From Gorsachius magnificus (Eukaryota; Chordata; Aves; Pelecaniformes; Ardeidae): DNA of 64,000 bases. The stretch covers positions 84,319,684-84,383,683 of the forward strand of contig CM067082.1 of the NCBI GenBank assembly GCA_034008185.1, in the 5' to 3' direction. The notes under the pieces are model-generated. The model was given only the letters and a program-made list of their open reading frames with translations, searched no databases and was not told the origin of the DNA. This document shows positions 1-9,937 of this stretch, in pieces (the first letter of the stretch is position 1; each line of letters opens with the position of its first letter). The position numbers and the translations under genes are program-made.

Positions 1-480
1 CTAATTGCAACCTTTGCTTTGCTAATGAGCTCGCACCGGTTCATTCCGCGCTCCGTTCCCCCCCCCACCCCGCCCCAGCGGAGCGCTTGGGGGCGGGGAG
101 CGGCGTCGGGAGAAAGCCGTAATTTTTTTGCAATTCGTTACTCGGTTTTAAATCCGTCCCATCCGCGAGAGGCGAGGTTAGCAGCGCTGGCCGCGAGCAC
201 GTTCATAAATCCTCACGGAGGGAAAAAGGCGAGCAGCTCCTGGCTGGCAGCGGCGCGGTTGTGCGAGCGGCCGGCTCCCGCCCGCCTTCCCCCAGCCCGT
301 GCGGCGCGGGCAGCCGGGCACCCCGGCACCCCCTTCCCGGGGCGACGTTGCCCCTCCGCCGGCTTGCGGCTGCGGAGCTATCGAACACAGTCGGAGCGGG
401 GAAACACGTATCTATACACAGGGAGAGAGAGGGAGACAGAGTTCCAGTAGAAACTCGCATCAAAAAGGCAGTGCGGATAT
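1..480. promoter_or_regulatory. CpG-rich block, distal downstream of FOXC1
   Basis: GC-rich DNA with frequent CG dinucleotides, densest at about 50-400, contains GC-box-like and C-run motifs. Open frames cross it on both strands, but they are low-complexity Arg/Pro/Ala-rich and match no family I know. It may be part of a CpG island that extends off the left edge. No promoter or exon can be assigned. Confidence 0.5.
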
Positions 481-1050
481 ATTTATACTGGGCAATCTTG
501 CGAGCTCCGACGTTATTTAAACAATTCTCTTCTGCTTTGGACGATATTATCAGTCCTTTTACATTATCGTTCAATGGAAAGCAGTCGTCTTTTTTCCTTA
601 TTTCAAATATTTATTTAAAAAAAAAAATTAAACTCGGCTGCTTAAATGTTCTGGCAAGTAAATAAATTCCAGGAACGGTGGGAGGAAAACGGCCATGGCA
701 TTTCTTCTAAACCCAGCGCTTGCCTTCCGGGAGACGACGGCCGTAGCGATATAACCTGTTTATTCATCGATTCATATAATATATAAATATCCCGAACTCA
801 TGAGTGTAGTAATTTGCGTTTTTTTTTTTCCTACTGGAGGAAATTCAGCTATTTTAAGAGTTAATGGTTCTAAATGTGTTGGTTTTCCTGCATTCTCCCC
901 AGAGGTGATGGGGGCTGGAAAGGAGGGGGGGATTCCAGTTTGGGGGTTTCATTCTTCTTGTTTTAATTCTGCTGAACGCAGCCTCAAGCAGCTGACCTGA
1001 GCATGGGGTAATATACTGCACAGCCGAGCCCCCTGACACCTAAAGGTCAG
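481..1050. other. AT-rich non-coding stretch
   Basis: Composition switches abruptly to AT-rich, with an A run near 616-627 and TATA-like and ATTTAAA-like words. No gene or recognisable repeat was found. It separates two CpG-rich blocks. Confidence 0.5.
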
Positions 1051-2100
1051 GTGAAAGTCTCCAGCAGGTAAGTCGCGGGCCGGCTGCCTGCCCAGCTCAC
1101 TTGCTCTCTGGCTCACAAATTGTTCCCTTCTGCCCACCCAAGTCGTTTCAAGCTGTGTTTATTTAGGGGGCAAAAAAAAAATTGCCGACCACCCAATTCC
1201 CCTTCAGCCGGAGAGCTCGTGGAGCTCTCACCGGTAGCCCGGGCCGCCTTCCTCCCCCCCCCCCCCCCAACCCCAGTGATTTTTAATAGCTGCTCTTTCG
1301 CGGCACAGGCACAGCAAGCAAGGCACAAAGTTACAGGCCTACAAGGTGGCGGAGGTGCGCGCAAGAGGCGCGTTTTCTTGGGGGGGGGGCGGGCGAGGGG
1401 AAAACACACACACACCCCCAACCCTGCCGGCTCGACGGAGGGAAGGGACCGTTTGCCGGCTGCACAAACCGGGGGGACAGGACAAAAACGAGCCCCTGGG
1501 AGGGCAGGCGCTGCCCTTCGGGGCTGTGCCGCTGCTGCCCTACAGGCCGCGGCGCCCCGATGGCCCTGCTCCACCACGCCCGGGCCCCCTCCGGCAGAGC
1601 AGGGCCGTGTCCCGCAAATACCGCCGCCGCGTCCCAAAAATTCTGGGTGCCAGCAGCGTTCCCACCAAACTAAAGGCAAGGGGAGAGGGGCTAGTCACAA
1701 GTGACACCAAGGCCCCCGGCTCCTGCCGGACCAGCCGGAGTGACCCTCCGGAGAGCTGGGGCTTGCTTCTTCGGCCCTCCGAGCAGGCCTTTTAGGACAC
1801 CTTCCTGCAAAATGCGGGTGTCCTGCTCTCCTCCCCTAGGCACCCGGCCCTTTGCTACCGCTGTTCCCATCGCCAGCCCCCGGGCTGGGGCAGGGATAAC
1901 CTGCCCGTTGCCCCAGGTGCCTGTGTAAAGTTTTAGGGAGGGGCGCAGCATTGCTGCGAGGGGTCCCCGGTGCCCGCCGCGGTCCGCAGCGCCGGGGTAC
2001 ATGGCTGCAGCCCGGGCCCCGCGGCCTCTCCCTCGCGCAAGGAGCCGGCCCTCCCCCGCCGATGCGGCTATTGTTTCGTTCAATTAGGCTCCGCTTGATA
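1051..2100. promoter_or_regulatory. CpG island without recognisable gene
   Basis: High G+C with many CpGs, a C run at about 1254-1268 and a G run near 1380. Open frames exist on both strands in several overlapping registers (for example 1113-1679 minus and 1120-1704 plus), which is what GC-rich DNA with few stop codons produces. None has a known domain. This is probably a non-coding CpG island of the FOXC1 regulatory domain. Confidence 0.5.
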
Positions 2101-2139
2101 AAAAACAATCGCTCGTTAACCCTCGCCCTCCTCCCTCCC

Positions 2140-2380
2140 GGCTAGTGTGTTGTGAATGGCGACATCGTCTCCCTTGACCCCCGTCTCCTTTTCTGTCTTT
2201 CTGCCCCCTGAAAAATGATTCCGCGAGCTCTGATTGAATTTTATTCCTTCCTGACCTGGCCCGTTTTTATTGCATGGACACCATCAATCTTGACCTAACG
2301 CGACGTTTGTTTATTACTTTGGAAAGAAGCGAATGGCTTTATGAGCCCCGGCGTAATTAAGCCAGGAGGGCTACGTTCAC
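2140..2380. promoter_or_regulatory. candidate conserved non-coding element
   Basis: A balanced-composition, non-repetitive stretch lies between two CpG-rich blocks, about 5 kb downstream of the FOXC1 stop. It contains a forkhead-type TGTTTATT word near 2306-2314, an AATTAA/TTAATT-type homeodomain core near 2354-2359 and several ATT-rich words. Its island-flanked position and lack of repeats resemble developmental enhancers. Conservation is inferred, not measured. Confidence 0.3.
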
Positions 2381-3370
2381 CGCGGCACCGCACCACCTTT
2401 GGGGCGGATTCCTAACACGGACAAGCCGCCGGGGAAGCGAGGCAGCAGGGGTAAGAAAAAAAAAAAAAAAAAAAAAGAGGAAAAAAAAACCCCCAAAACA
2501 CACGCGGGAAGAGTAAGTGGGATCCTCCCAGCCGGTGAGCTTGTGTGCGAGATGCCGGTGAATCGAAACCCATTCACGTCGCCAGGGGAGCGCCCAGCAG
2601 CTCCCTTGCGCCACGCTTCAGGCCCGCTAGCTGGACGCAGCGCGCCTTTTGCGCAGCTAGCCACATAAACCTGTGCTCGCCGGCTGCGCGCCTGGACGCG
2701 CCACCTGCGCCCCCGCGCAGCGACAGCTCGGCCTCGGGCAGCGCCTGCCGCCGCGCTCCTCGCCCCTCTCTCCTCCCCTCCAAAAAAAAAGTGATCCGCT
2801 CGCGCATCTTAAAATGACGGAAGCATTCCGCCAGCGTGCCCGGCCCCGACACGGGGAACCGGGGGAAAAACGGACTGACCGCGCCGAGGGGCTTAGATTA
2901 CTTGACAAGCGAAAATAATTGAAAGCCAATGTGCGATTAGCGGCTGCTGTCGGAACGGGTGATTTGGGGAAGAGGCCGGGGGAGCGTTTCTACGCGCCGC
3001 CCCGCAGCGCTCCTCTGCCCGCCATGTGCGCGCCTCGGTGCCGCACGCTTTTGCCTACGCAATCAAGACGGCGTAATAACGACTGCGCATTGTTACCTCA
3101 CGCTCGGCTTCACGTGGGCGGCGAGAGGCGCTCAGCCCCCGACCCTGCGCAACCGCACCGCGCTGCCTCCCGCAAAACCCGCGCCGGCCTTTGCCTGCGC
3201 CGTTTGCGACTCGCCCGCAACCCGCAAGCAAAACCCCCGGAGCGAAGCTTTGAGCTCGCTCCGCTCTGATCAGCGTATTTTTGAGGAGCCGAGGGCAGAG
3301 GACAGCCTGCTGCCGGCGTGCAGGAGGCTGGTTAATACGCTGCTACCCCAAGGTTACCGGTAGCGTTACG
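2381..3370. promoter_or_regulatory. CpG island with poly(A) tract
   Basis: CpG-rich DNA begins with a 21-base A run (2456-2476) and a second shorter A run. It continues with dense CpGs, and CACGTG near 3110-3117 is an E-box. Open frames on both strands are compositional. No gene was recognised. Confidence 0.45.
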
Positions 3371-3880
3371 AAATTAAGCCCGACTATGAAAACACCCCCG
3401 TGCTAACTTGGAGGCGCCTTTCCCGAACTCCGTGGCTCTCAGAAAGGGCCCCAGATATGGTAAAACACCCGTTGGGGAACGCTCCCTCAGCGTCTCCATC
3501 CACACCATCTCACCATGTTCTCCCTCTGCCCTGGCCTGCGGAGGTAGGGAAGGGGTTTTAATCCCTCTCCTCTCAACCATTTGCATGCACTTCTCTGCTA
3601 TTTTTGGTTATGACCCTTGCAGAACATAATGTGAACTGTCGCTCGCTTTAAGAAATTCCAAGGAGAAAACTTAGAAGGGAGAATATTCCTTTTCTCCGCT
3701 TTTTTCTTCAGTTTAAGTGACAGATGAGCACCTACAAGTAAGAAACCACCAGAACCAGCTAAACAGAACAGTCCCTCAAATTAATTAAAAAAAAAAAAAG
3801 TCTGACTTTTTTTTCCTAGGCAAAAAGCAACGCAATAGTTTGGGAAAACCCCTGCTTGAGCTCAACATACGAGACAGAGC
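3371..3880. other. non-coding spacer
   Basis: Ordinary composition, with an A run near 3787-3799 and a T run near 3808-3815. No gene, repeat family or island was recognised. Confidence 0.5.
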
Positions 3881-5640
3881 GCCGTGCTAACCTGGCACCT
3901 AATGGGCCGCTCTGCGGGCATGGCTGGGGCTGAGCAAGCAGCTGGTCCCCGCTCGGTGTATGCGCCACCACCAAAGATGCCGAGGCCTCCACGGATGCAC
4001 CCTTCCGCTGCTGCTCGGGCGCCACGTCCCGTGCCCATCTCCACGCAGGGTCGGCCCGCGACTCTTTTGGCGTCTGGGACTGGCCCAGTTCTGCTGGGAG
4101 ACAGTCGCAGATCAGAAGGGACACTGGGGGAGGCGGAGGGGTGGGGGTGTTGCCTCCTGCTTGCAAGGGGCAGCCCAAGAGGGACTGGGACCCCCGGCCC
4201 GCAGTTCGGGCCTTGCTGGCGCCCGCCCCGCTGCTCTGCCCCAGCCCGGGAAGGGCTGCAGGGAGGCACGGCCAGGCCTTTCCCCCCCGCCCGGCAGCAG
4301 CAGCAACGTGTCACGCCAGAGGCCCTGCACGATTCGCTGCCTACCGGCGGGACCCTCTGCACCGCTGATGTTGCGTTTGTTGTGAGCAACTTCTGTGCGG
4401 AGGGGGGAGGAAAAAAAAATAATAATAATTTTCTTTTTTTTTTTTTTAAACCCAAGCCGAAGCAGGCGCGTGCGGGGAGCCAGCCCGTCGCACCGAGAAG
4501 CGGGAGGTGACCTCCGCCCCGGCCACGCACGTCACTTCAGGACAGGGATGCCCTCCGGGGGGCAGGGGATCCCGCCGCGACCCTACCTGGCGGCCGAGCG
4601 GGACGTTCCTCTCCGCCACCGACCTGACCGCAAGCTGCCCCCCGGCCAGGCGTGCCCCCTCCACCCGCCCCCTCTGCCGACAGGGCCGCGGAAGGGGGGG
4701 GGAGCGCAAGTTGCGCGGCCTTCCCGCCGTGCCGGGGCGGCAGAGGGCTGCGGGCCGCCCCGGGGCATTAGCGGTAATTACAGACGGCACTTGTTCAAGC
4801 TCCGCACGGCCCCCCCAGGCCTCGTTCCCCCCCGCTCCCGCCAGTCGAGCGGCACCACTGACAAAGGTAACGGGCGATTAAACCGGCCGAGCCAGCAACC
4901 GCTCGCCCTCCGATTTGTTTTCGCCACGAACATCCTACGGCTGGCGACGGCCGAGGAAACCCAAAATACAGGAAAGCCGGCGCCTGATGGCAACAAAAAT
5001 AACAGGCAAATAGCACAGGCAATCGCCTCTCTACCCCCTCCGTTCTTTAATTTCTGGTTTTATTTTAAATAGCGGGCGGGGGTGGGGGGGGGAGGCGGGA
5101 ACGGCCTTCCCCTGCAGCCACCTCGTTGGCAAACCCGGCTGCCGGGGGCTCCCCTTTCCGAGGAGGGGGAGCGAAGGAGGGAGGCGGCGAAAGCCCCGCC
5201 GAGCCCCTGGCCCGGTAGCCCCGCTGAGGAGAGGGGGAGGCGGGAGCCGCCGGCTCAGCTGCCCCCCGCTCGGTACCGGGAAGGGGACGCCGGGGAGCTG
5301 AGGGTGAGCCCGACCGGCAATCGGTAACGTTTTATTCCCCTTTGCCGGTGACAGACGGGGAGCTGCGGTTCAAGCCTGTTCCCGGAGCGAGGGCGCTGAG
5401 CCGCGCTCCTCCTCCGCCCCAGCCTCCCCGTAAACCGGACGACGCAGCGTTTGAGTTTCTCTCGCCCAACTTCGCAAACAAATAAATATAAGCAAGGCCG
5501 GTAATCTCTGTAGAGGTACTAGCACCGCAAAGCAAAGGCTACGCCGTACTTAAACAAACACCTTTTAAGCCAACGCTACAAACTGAGGCGCACGCACCCC
5601 CCCGGCGGCCCCTCCGATCTGCGGCAGGCGTTTTCTGCAT
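3881..5640. promoter_or_regulatory. long CpG-rich block, no recognisable gene
   Basis: About 1.7 kb of mostly GC-rich DNA with many CpGs is interrupted by an A/T-run patch at about 4410-4450 and a calmer stretch near 4900-5060. Overlapping open frames occur on both strands (for example 3862-4530 minus, 3884-4510 plus and 4395-5072 plus). Their products are low-complexity and match no family. The block lies 2-4 kb beyond the FOXC1 3' end. Wide clusters of CpG islands are common around Polycomb-regulated developmental genes, which is the best guess here. Confidence 0.5.
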
Positions 5641-6020
5641 ATTAGATTATTGCTTCGGAGGGGAAGCGCAGCTCAAAAGCGGGGTAATGAGGTTTAACTG
5701 TAAACACCTTTGTATTTATTTACAGTGTAACCCTTCACAATGCAACAGCAATTACTGCTAAGTGTTGCCTTTAGATAAGAGATACCGATAGGAAACTGTA
5801 TTATCTTGAAAGCAAACTTTAGGCCTGAAATGCCTGTAATCAAATAACCTTCTTCCCAAGTCTGACTGACAAGGCAGATTCTTTCAAGTTAATGAATTTA
5901 TTGCGTTTTGGTTGTTATTTACAAAGGGGGAAGGTGCTCCCCATTGCCCGTAGGTTCTTAATTGTAAATTGTCCAGGTGAGATTCCTGATCTGACAAGAC
6001 GTCAGTCTCTGCAGCACTCA
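5641..6020. promoter_or_regulatory. candidate conserved non-coding element with paired forkhead-like sites
   Basis: A balanced-composition stretch lies about 1.0-1.4 kb beyond the FOXC1 poly(A) signal. It contains CTGTAAA (5698-5704) and its reverse complement TTTACAG (5719-5725), separated by 14 bases. TGTAAACA (5699-5706) is a strong match to the forkhead consensus. GATA-like and TAAT-like words follow. It could be an autoregulatory or cross-regulated enhancer. Function and conservation are inferred only. Confidence 0.35.
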
Positions 6021-7019
6021 CCTACTACCCTGGTAATATTATTTTTTTTTCCCCTCCCGATTTAAGGTGAAAGGAGGGAGGGAAAAAGACCAATAAAAAC
6101 CACCACAACCAAACAACTACGTAAGAAAAATTCTCCCACGCAAACTCTTTCTAAAATAATTTCAGTCTGAGCAATTAGGGCACTTCCAACAGACCACGAA
6201 CGTCCCTGAAGCACAGGAGTAAAGCAGAGCTATAAAGGTGTAAGGGCAGCCTGCACAAGCACCCTTTAATCGAACTACTATTTTTTTTTCACCTGAAATA
6301 AAAGAGTACTTTAAAAATATATATTCCAGAAGCGGCTTCACAGATGTGATTGCGCGCATTGCTCTCAATTCTACAAAGCAGCGCTACATATGCTTACAAC
6401 CTTGTATTTAGGAAGATACGTGCTACAGAATATCCAGCATCTACCATACACTGGGGGGTTTGGAAACCTATGCAATGCGTATACGAAGCTATGAATAAAT
6501 ATGTGATCCCTCTTTCCATATAGATACATATGCAAATCCTATATATAAATACGTTCGAAATACAGACACAAGAGATCGCTAGCTCGACATAGAGACAGTT
6601 GCACAAGGGCAGGAATCGAGTGCAAGGACTCCTACCTCGGAGTTACCGCTTAATATAGCCTTAGCCGGGCATATTATTTAAAAAGCCGTAATGTTGTCAT
6701 ACTACTGTGGATGGTCAAATGTTTCCAGGTCTTGCCCATTAATTGCTAAGAAAAACGTGTTTGTTTATTTGCCAACTCAGAGCTGCCATGGGAAAGTATT
6801 TTTTTCCTAGCGGATAAGGCGAGCTGACTAAGTGGAACATATTGCAGAAGAGACTGAAAAGGGATTTTTTCGACCTGGCAGTTCCTAAATGGTCTTTGGA
6901 ATTTGTGCGGAGGGGAACGAGCTGTTCCAGCGACAAAGACAGTTATGAAATCCCTTTTCCCTCTCTTTCTCTCGCTCTCTAAATGAAAGTATTAAAATAT
7001 ACAGACGTGTGAAGGATCA
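6021..7019. other. non-coding DNA just downstream of FOXC1
   Basis: AT-rich single-copy DNA with a T run near 6042 and several short ATAT words (6316-6325, 6541-6547). No exon of a neighbouring gene was recognised. Some of it could belong to a longer FOXC1 3' UTR if cleavage sometimes reads past 7020. Confidence 0.5.
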
Positions 7020-7600
7020 TTCCAACTGAATGGTAATTTATTAATAAACAAACAATGCAATACCTTCAGAATATTTTCAACAAAAAAAAAGAAAAATATT
7101 GATAGAATAAGATTAATACAGTTTCCCTTTTTATATATAGTGAAAAAAAAAAAATCAGCGTTTCAGTCAATTTAAACGTCACTTTTCAGGGAAGGGGGAA
7201 ACACTTTCTGGCGTTTGGTCCGCAACATCCAACTACAAATTAAAAATAAATTACTATGTCGCAATTTACATTTTAAAACAAGTCCTTGTAAAAGAGGGGC
7301 GGGGGGGAAGAGAAGCTGGTACTCTACGCTGGACTTTTCGCCCCCTTTTAAAAACGGGGCATGACCATACCTTAAGGGGGGGGAGAAGGGGGGTGGGGAA
7401 GTATTTCTCAAAGCAATTAAAAAAAAAAAAAAACTTACGTGTTATTGGAGTAACACTGTCCTTTAACAAACCAAGACATGCTTTGGGGCTGTCTCTGTAC
7501 AAAAGCTTTTCGCGTGAGCCCGCTTCCCTCCGCGGGCGCGGCGGGGGCCGGCGGCGCGGTGCTGCGCGGCGCTGCGCGGTCTCCCCGCGGCGCGGCGCGC
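7020..7600 (-). other. FOXC1 3' untranslated region
   Basis: Directly follows the FOXC1 stop codon on the minus strand. The first 100 bases are very GC-rich. The rest is AT-rich with U-rich words (an A run on the plus strand at about 7418-7433 reads as U in the mRNA) and ends near the AATAAA at 7042-7037. The end at about 7020 assumes cleavage 15-25 bases past the signal. The distal part resembles my recollection of mammalian FOXC1 3' UTR ends, so I expect strong conservation. Confidence 0.75.
7037..7042 (-). terminator. FOXC1 poly(A) signal AATAAA
   Basis: TTTATT on the plus strand is AATAAA on the coding strand, about 560 bases after the FOXC1 stop. It sits within a TTTATTAATAAATTACC context in mRNA sense. 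It is the best canonical signal in a plausible position. Confidence 0.75.
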
Positions 7601-7876
7601 TCAGAACTTGCCGCAGTCGTAGACGAAGGCCCCGGAGGTGCGGTAGAGCGGCTGGCTGCCGGGGAAGGCCATCTGACAGCTGCCGCCGCCGCCCCCCGCC
7701 CCGCCGCCGCCGCCGCCGCCGCCCCCCGCCCCGCCGCCGCCGCCGCCGCCGCCCCCGCCGCCCGGCGAGGCGCTGAGGCCCAGCCGCGGCGCCTCGAAGA
7801 CCTCCCGCGGGGCGGCGGCGAAGCCCTGCTGCGGCCCCGCGTAGCCCGCCGCGCCCGCCAGCGGGCCCAGCTCTCC

Positions 7877-7907
<31 letters not shown>

Positions 7908-9219
7908 GCCGCCTGGTTGAGGTACCAGGAGGCCAGGCGGCCCTGGTGCGGGTGCGGGTGCGGGTGGTGCCCCTCCTGGTGGCCGCCCGCCGCGCCGCCC
8001 AGCCCGCCGTGCCCCAGCGCCCCGCCGCCGCCCCCCGCCCCGCCGCCGCCGCCGCCGCCGCCGCCCGCGGGCATGGCGTAGTCGGGCAGCGGGTCCTCGG
8101 CGGGGCTGGCGGCGGCGGCGGGCAGGTGGCCGGGGCGGTCGGCGGCGCCCGCCGCCGCGTAGAGGCTCATGGCCTGCATGTTGCAGTGGTAGGTGCCGGC
8201 GGCGGCGCCGGCGGCGGCCTGGCCGCAGGGCGAGCCGTAGACGGAGCTGTGGCCCGGCGAGTAGCCGCCGAGGGAGAGGGCGGGCGGGATGCCGGTGCGC
8301 GGGGCGGCGGCGGCGGGGGCCAGGAGGCCGGCGCCCAGCTCGGCGGCGGCCTGCGGCGAGCCCCGCAGCGAGGTCATGATGTTGTCCACGCTGAAGCCCG
8401 GGCCGTGGTGGTGGGGCGGCGGGGGCGGCGGCGGCGGCGGCGGGGGCGGCGGCGGCGGCTCGGGGGCCTCCAGGCTGAGGGAGCGGCTGGAGGGGAGGGT
8501 GCTGCGGGGGCTGCCGCCGCTGGAGAGGCTGCTGCTGCTGTCGGGGCTCTCGATCTTGGGCACGGCGCCGAGCGGCGGCGCGGCGCCGGGGGGGGACACG
8601 GCCTGCGGCGGCGAGGCCGTGCCGTTCTCCGTCTTGATGTCCTGGATGCGGACGGGCGGCGGCGGCGGCGCGGCGCTGCCCCCGGCGGGGCCGCCCTCGG
8701 GCTCGGCAGCGGCGGCGGCGGGCGGCGGCGGGCGCGGCGGGGCATGGTCCTTGAGGTGCAGGCGGTCCTTCTCCTCCTTGTCCTTGACGGCGTCCTTCTT
8801 CTTGAAGCGGCGGCGGCGGCGGAGGAAGCTGCCGTTCTCGAACATGTTGTAGGAGTCGGGGTCGAGGGTCCAGTAGCTGCCCTTGCCGGGCTTCTTGTCG
8901 TCGCGGGGCACCTTGACGAAGCACTCGTTGAGGGAGAGGTTGTGGCGGATGCTGTTCTGCCAGCCCTGCTTGTTGTCCCGGTAGAAAGGGAACCGCTCCA
9001 TGATGAACTGGTAGATCCCGTTCGGGCGCGCTGGGGGGCTGCGGCGGCGGGGGCCCGGGCCGCCGGCCGGGACGCTCGTGGGCCGGGTGGGAGTAGGGGC
9101 CGGGGCCGTGTAGCCCCCGCCGGCCGCCGCCGCGGCGGCGCGGTAGTAGCTCTGCTCTCCGCCGGGTACGGCACCACTCCCAGGGAGTTGGGACTGGACA
9201 CGGAGTAGCGAGCCTGCAT
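7601..9219 (-). CDS. FOXC1: Forkhead box protein C1 (FOXC1), single exon, frameshifted and internally shortened as given
   Basis: FOXC1 is a nuclear forkhead (winged-helix) transcription factor for eye anterior segment, neural crest, mesoderm and vascular development. The ATG at 9219-9217 opens [18 protein letters not shown], a hallmark of the family. About one base is then missing near 9164, and [20 protein letters not shown] continues in the next frame. Next comes a scrambled stretch to 9023, then intact forkhead from [11 protein letters not shown]. The recognition helix NSIRHNLS is at 8956-8933 and the basic [10 protein letters not shown] nuclear-localisation end at 8821-8792. The C-terminal half has [15 protein letters not shown], a long Pro run then HHH (about 8459-8405), [15 protein letters not shown], a 12-Ala run (7912-7877), a 27-residue Gly/Ala tract and the ending [18 protein letters not shown] and the last residues exclude FOXC2. 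About 538 codons remain; human FOXC1 has 553. The missing forkhead N-terminal part (PPYSYIALI helix) would destroy DNA binding if real. An assembly error is more likely than a pseudogene, because UTRs and the remaining frame are intact. Confidence 0.95.
7682..7762 (-). repeat. GGC/GCC repeat coding a 27-residue Gly/Ala tract in FOXC1
   Basis: An in-frame run of 11 Gly, Ala, 9 Gly, Ala and 5 Gly lies between the LSASP and SCQMAFP segments of FOXC1. It contains two near-copies of the same GCC-rich unit, which suggests replication slippage. Human FOXC1 has only a few residues (SPVNGNSS) here. The true length may be uncertain because of sequencing difficulty. Confidence 0.85.
9023..9165 (-). other. 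damaged segment of FOXC1 (frameshifts and missing forkhead N-terminal part)
   Basis: Between Tyr18 and the NGIYQ of the forkhead, human FOXC1 has about 83 residues (249 bases), but only 143 bases are present here. [15 protein letters not shown] reads in one frame, a piece reading YSHPAHE lies in another frame, and NGIYQ returns to the first. The residues around PKDMVKPPYSYIALI through DKKITL are absent. The pattern of several short losses in very GC-rich DNA suggests consensus failure. Confidence 0.85.
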
Positions 9220-9937
9220 GTCCTCCCGTCAGCTTTCCCCCACCCCCCCCCGGCCAAACAGCGCTCCCTCCCCCCCCCCCCCCCCGCGGACCGGCTGGCC
9301 GGGCGGCCGGGCAACCCCCCCCCCCCCCCCCCCGGCGGAGCGCGGAAAAAGGGAGGAAGAATAACGACGGCAGCGCCGAAAGCCTCCTCTTCTTCGCCCG
9401 GGAAAGCCCACCGGCAAGCTCCCGCACTCCACGCGGAGGGGAAAAAAAGGGGGGGGAAAAAAAAAACACAACAAAAAACCAAAAACACACAAAAATCAAA
9501 AAAAGGGGGGAAAAAAGCAGGGGGGTGAAAAAGGGGAAAGATGTTTTTAAAAAGAAAACGGGGGAGGGGGGGAAAAAAAAGAGTAATCGCAGCGGCGAAA
9601 GCAACTTCCAAACGCAGAGAGAGTATTAAGAAAATAAAACCTTTGCAAAGAGGCTCCCACGCTCCCAGTTCCTTGTTCCACGGGGATCTGCAACAAGTTG
9701 TCTGCAAAGGAGGGACAAAAGTAGAGGGATGTGTTTTGTTGGCTTTTTTTAAGCGAGCAGAAGAAGAAAAAAATCCACCTTCCCGATCTCCCAGTGCAAA
9801 GTCTCCCTCTCTCTCTCTCCCTCTCGCTTTTTTTTCAGTCTCTTTTTCAGTCGCAGGCTGCTTTGGGAAGCATCGGAAAAACTCCTGAACTTTTGAGCAT
9901 CCGTCACCACGGCGAGAACTTTTTTACGCACTTACAG

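Noticed and set aside
3862..5072. Several 140-225 codon open frames on both strands
   Set aside because: They overlap in multiple frames within CpG-rich DNA and show no family similarity; explained by few stop codons.
1..7019. Expected neighbour GMDS 3' end
   Set aside because: Human synteny places GMDS next to FOXC1, but no exon-like sequence was recognised in this part of the window.
7478..9208. Plus-strand open frame of 576 codons antisense to FOXC1
   Set aside because: Low-complexity Ala/Gly/Arg product created by GC-rich codons of FOXC1 on the other strand; no domain.
7601..9219. FOXC2 as an alternative identity
   Set aside because: [42 protein letters not shown] and the ending GAFVYDC-KF fit FOXC1; FOXC2 ends differently and has other linker sequences.
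7601..9604. Upstream start for FOXC1 at 9604 giving a 667-residue protein
   Set aside because: The first 130 or so residues are Phe/Gly/Pro-rich translation of the 5' UTR; the true start MQARYS lies at 9219 in another frame.
7266..9707. Long minus-strand open frame of 813 codons over FOXC1
   Set aside because: It is the wrong frame of a very GC-rich gene; the product is an Arg/Pro/Gly-rich shadow except where it catches YSHPAHE out of frame.
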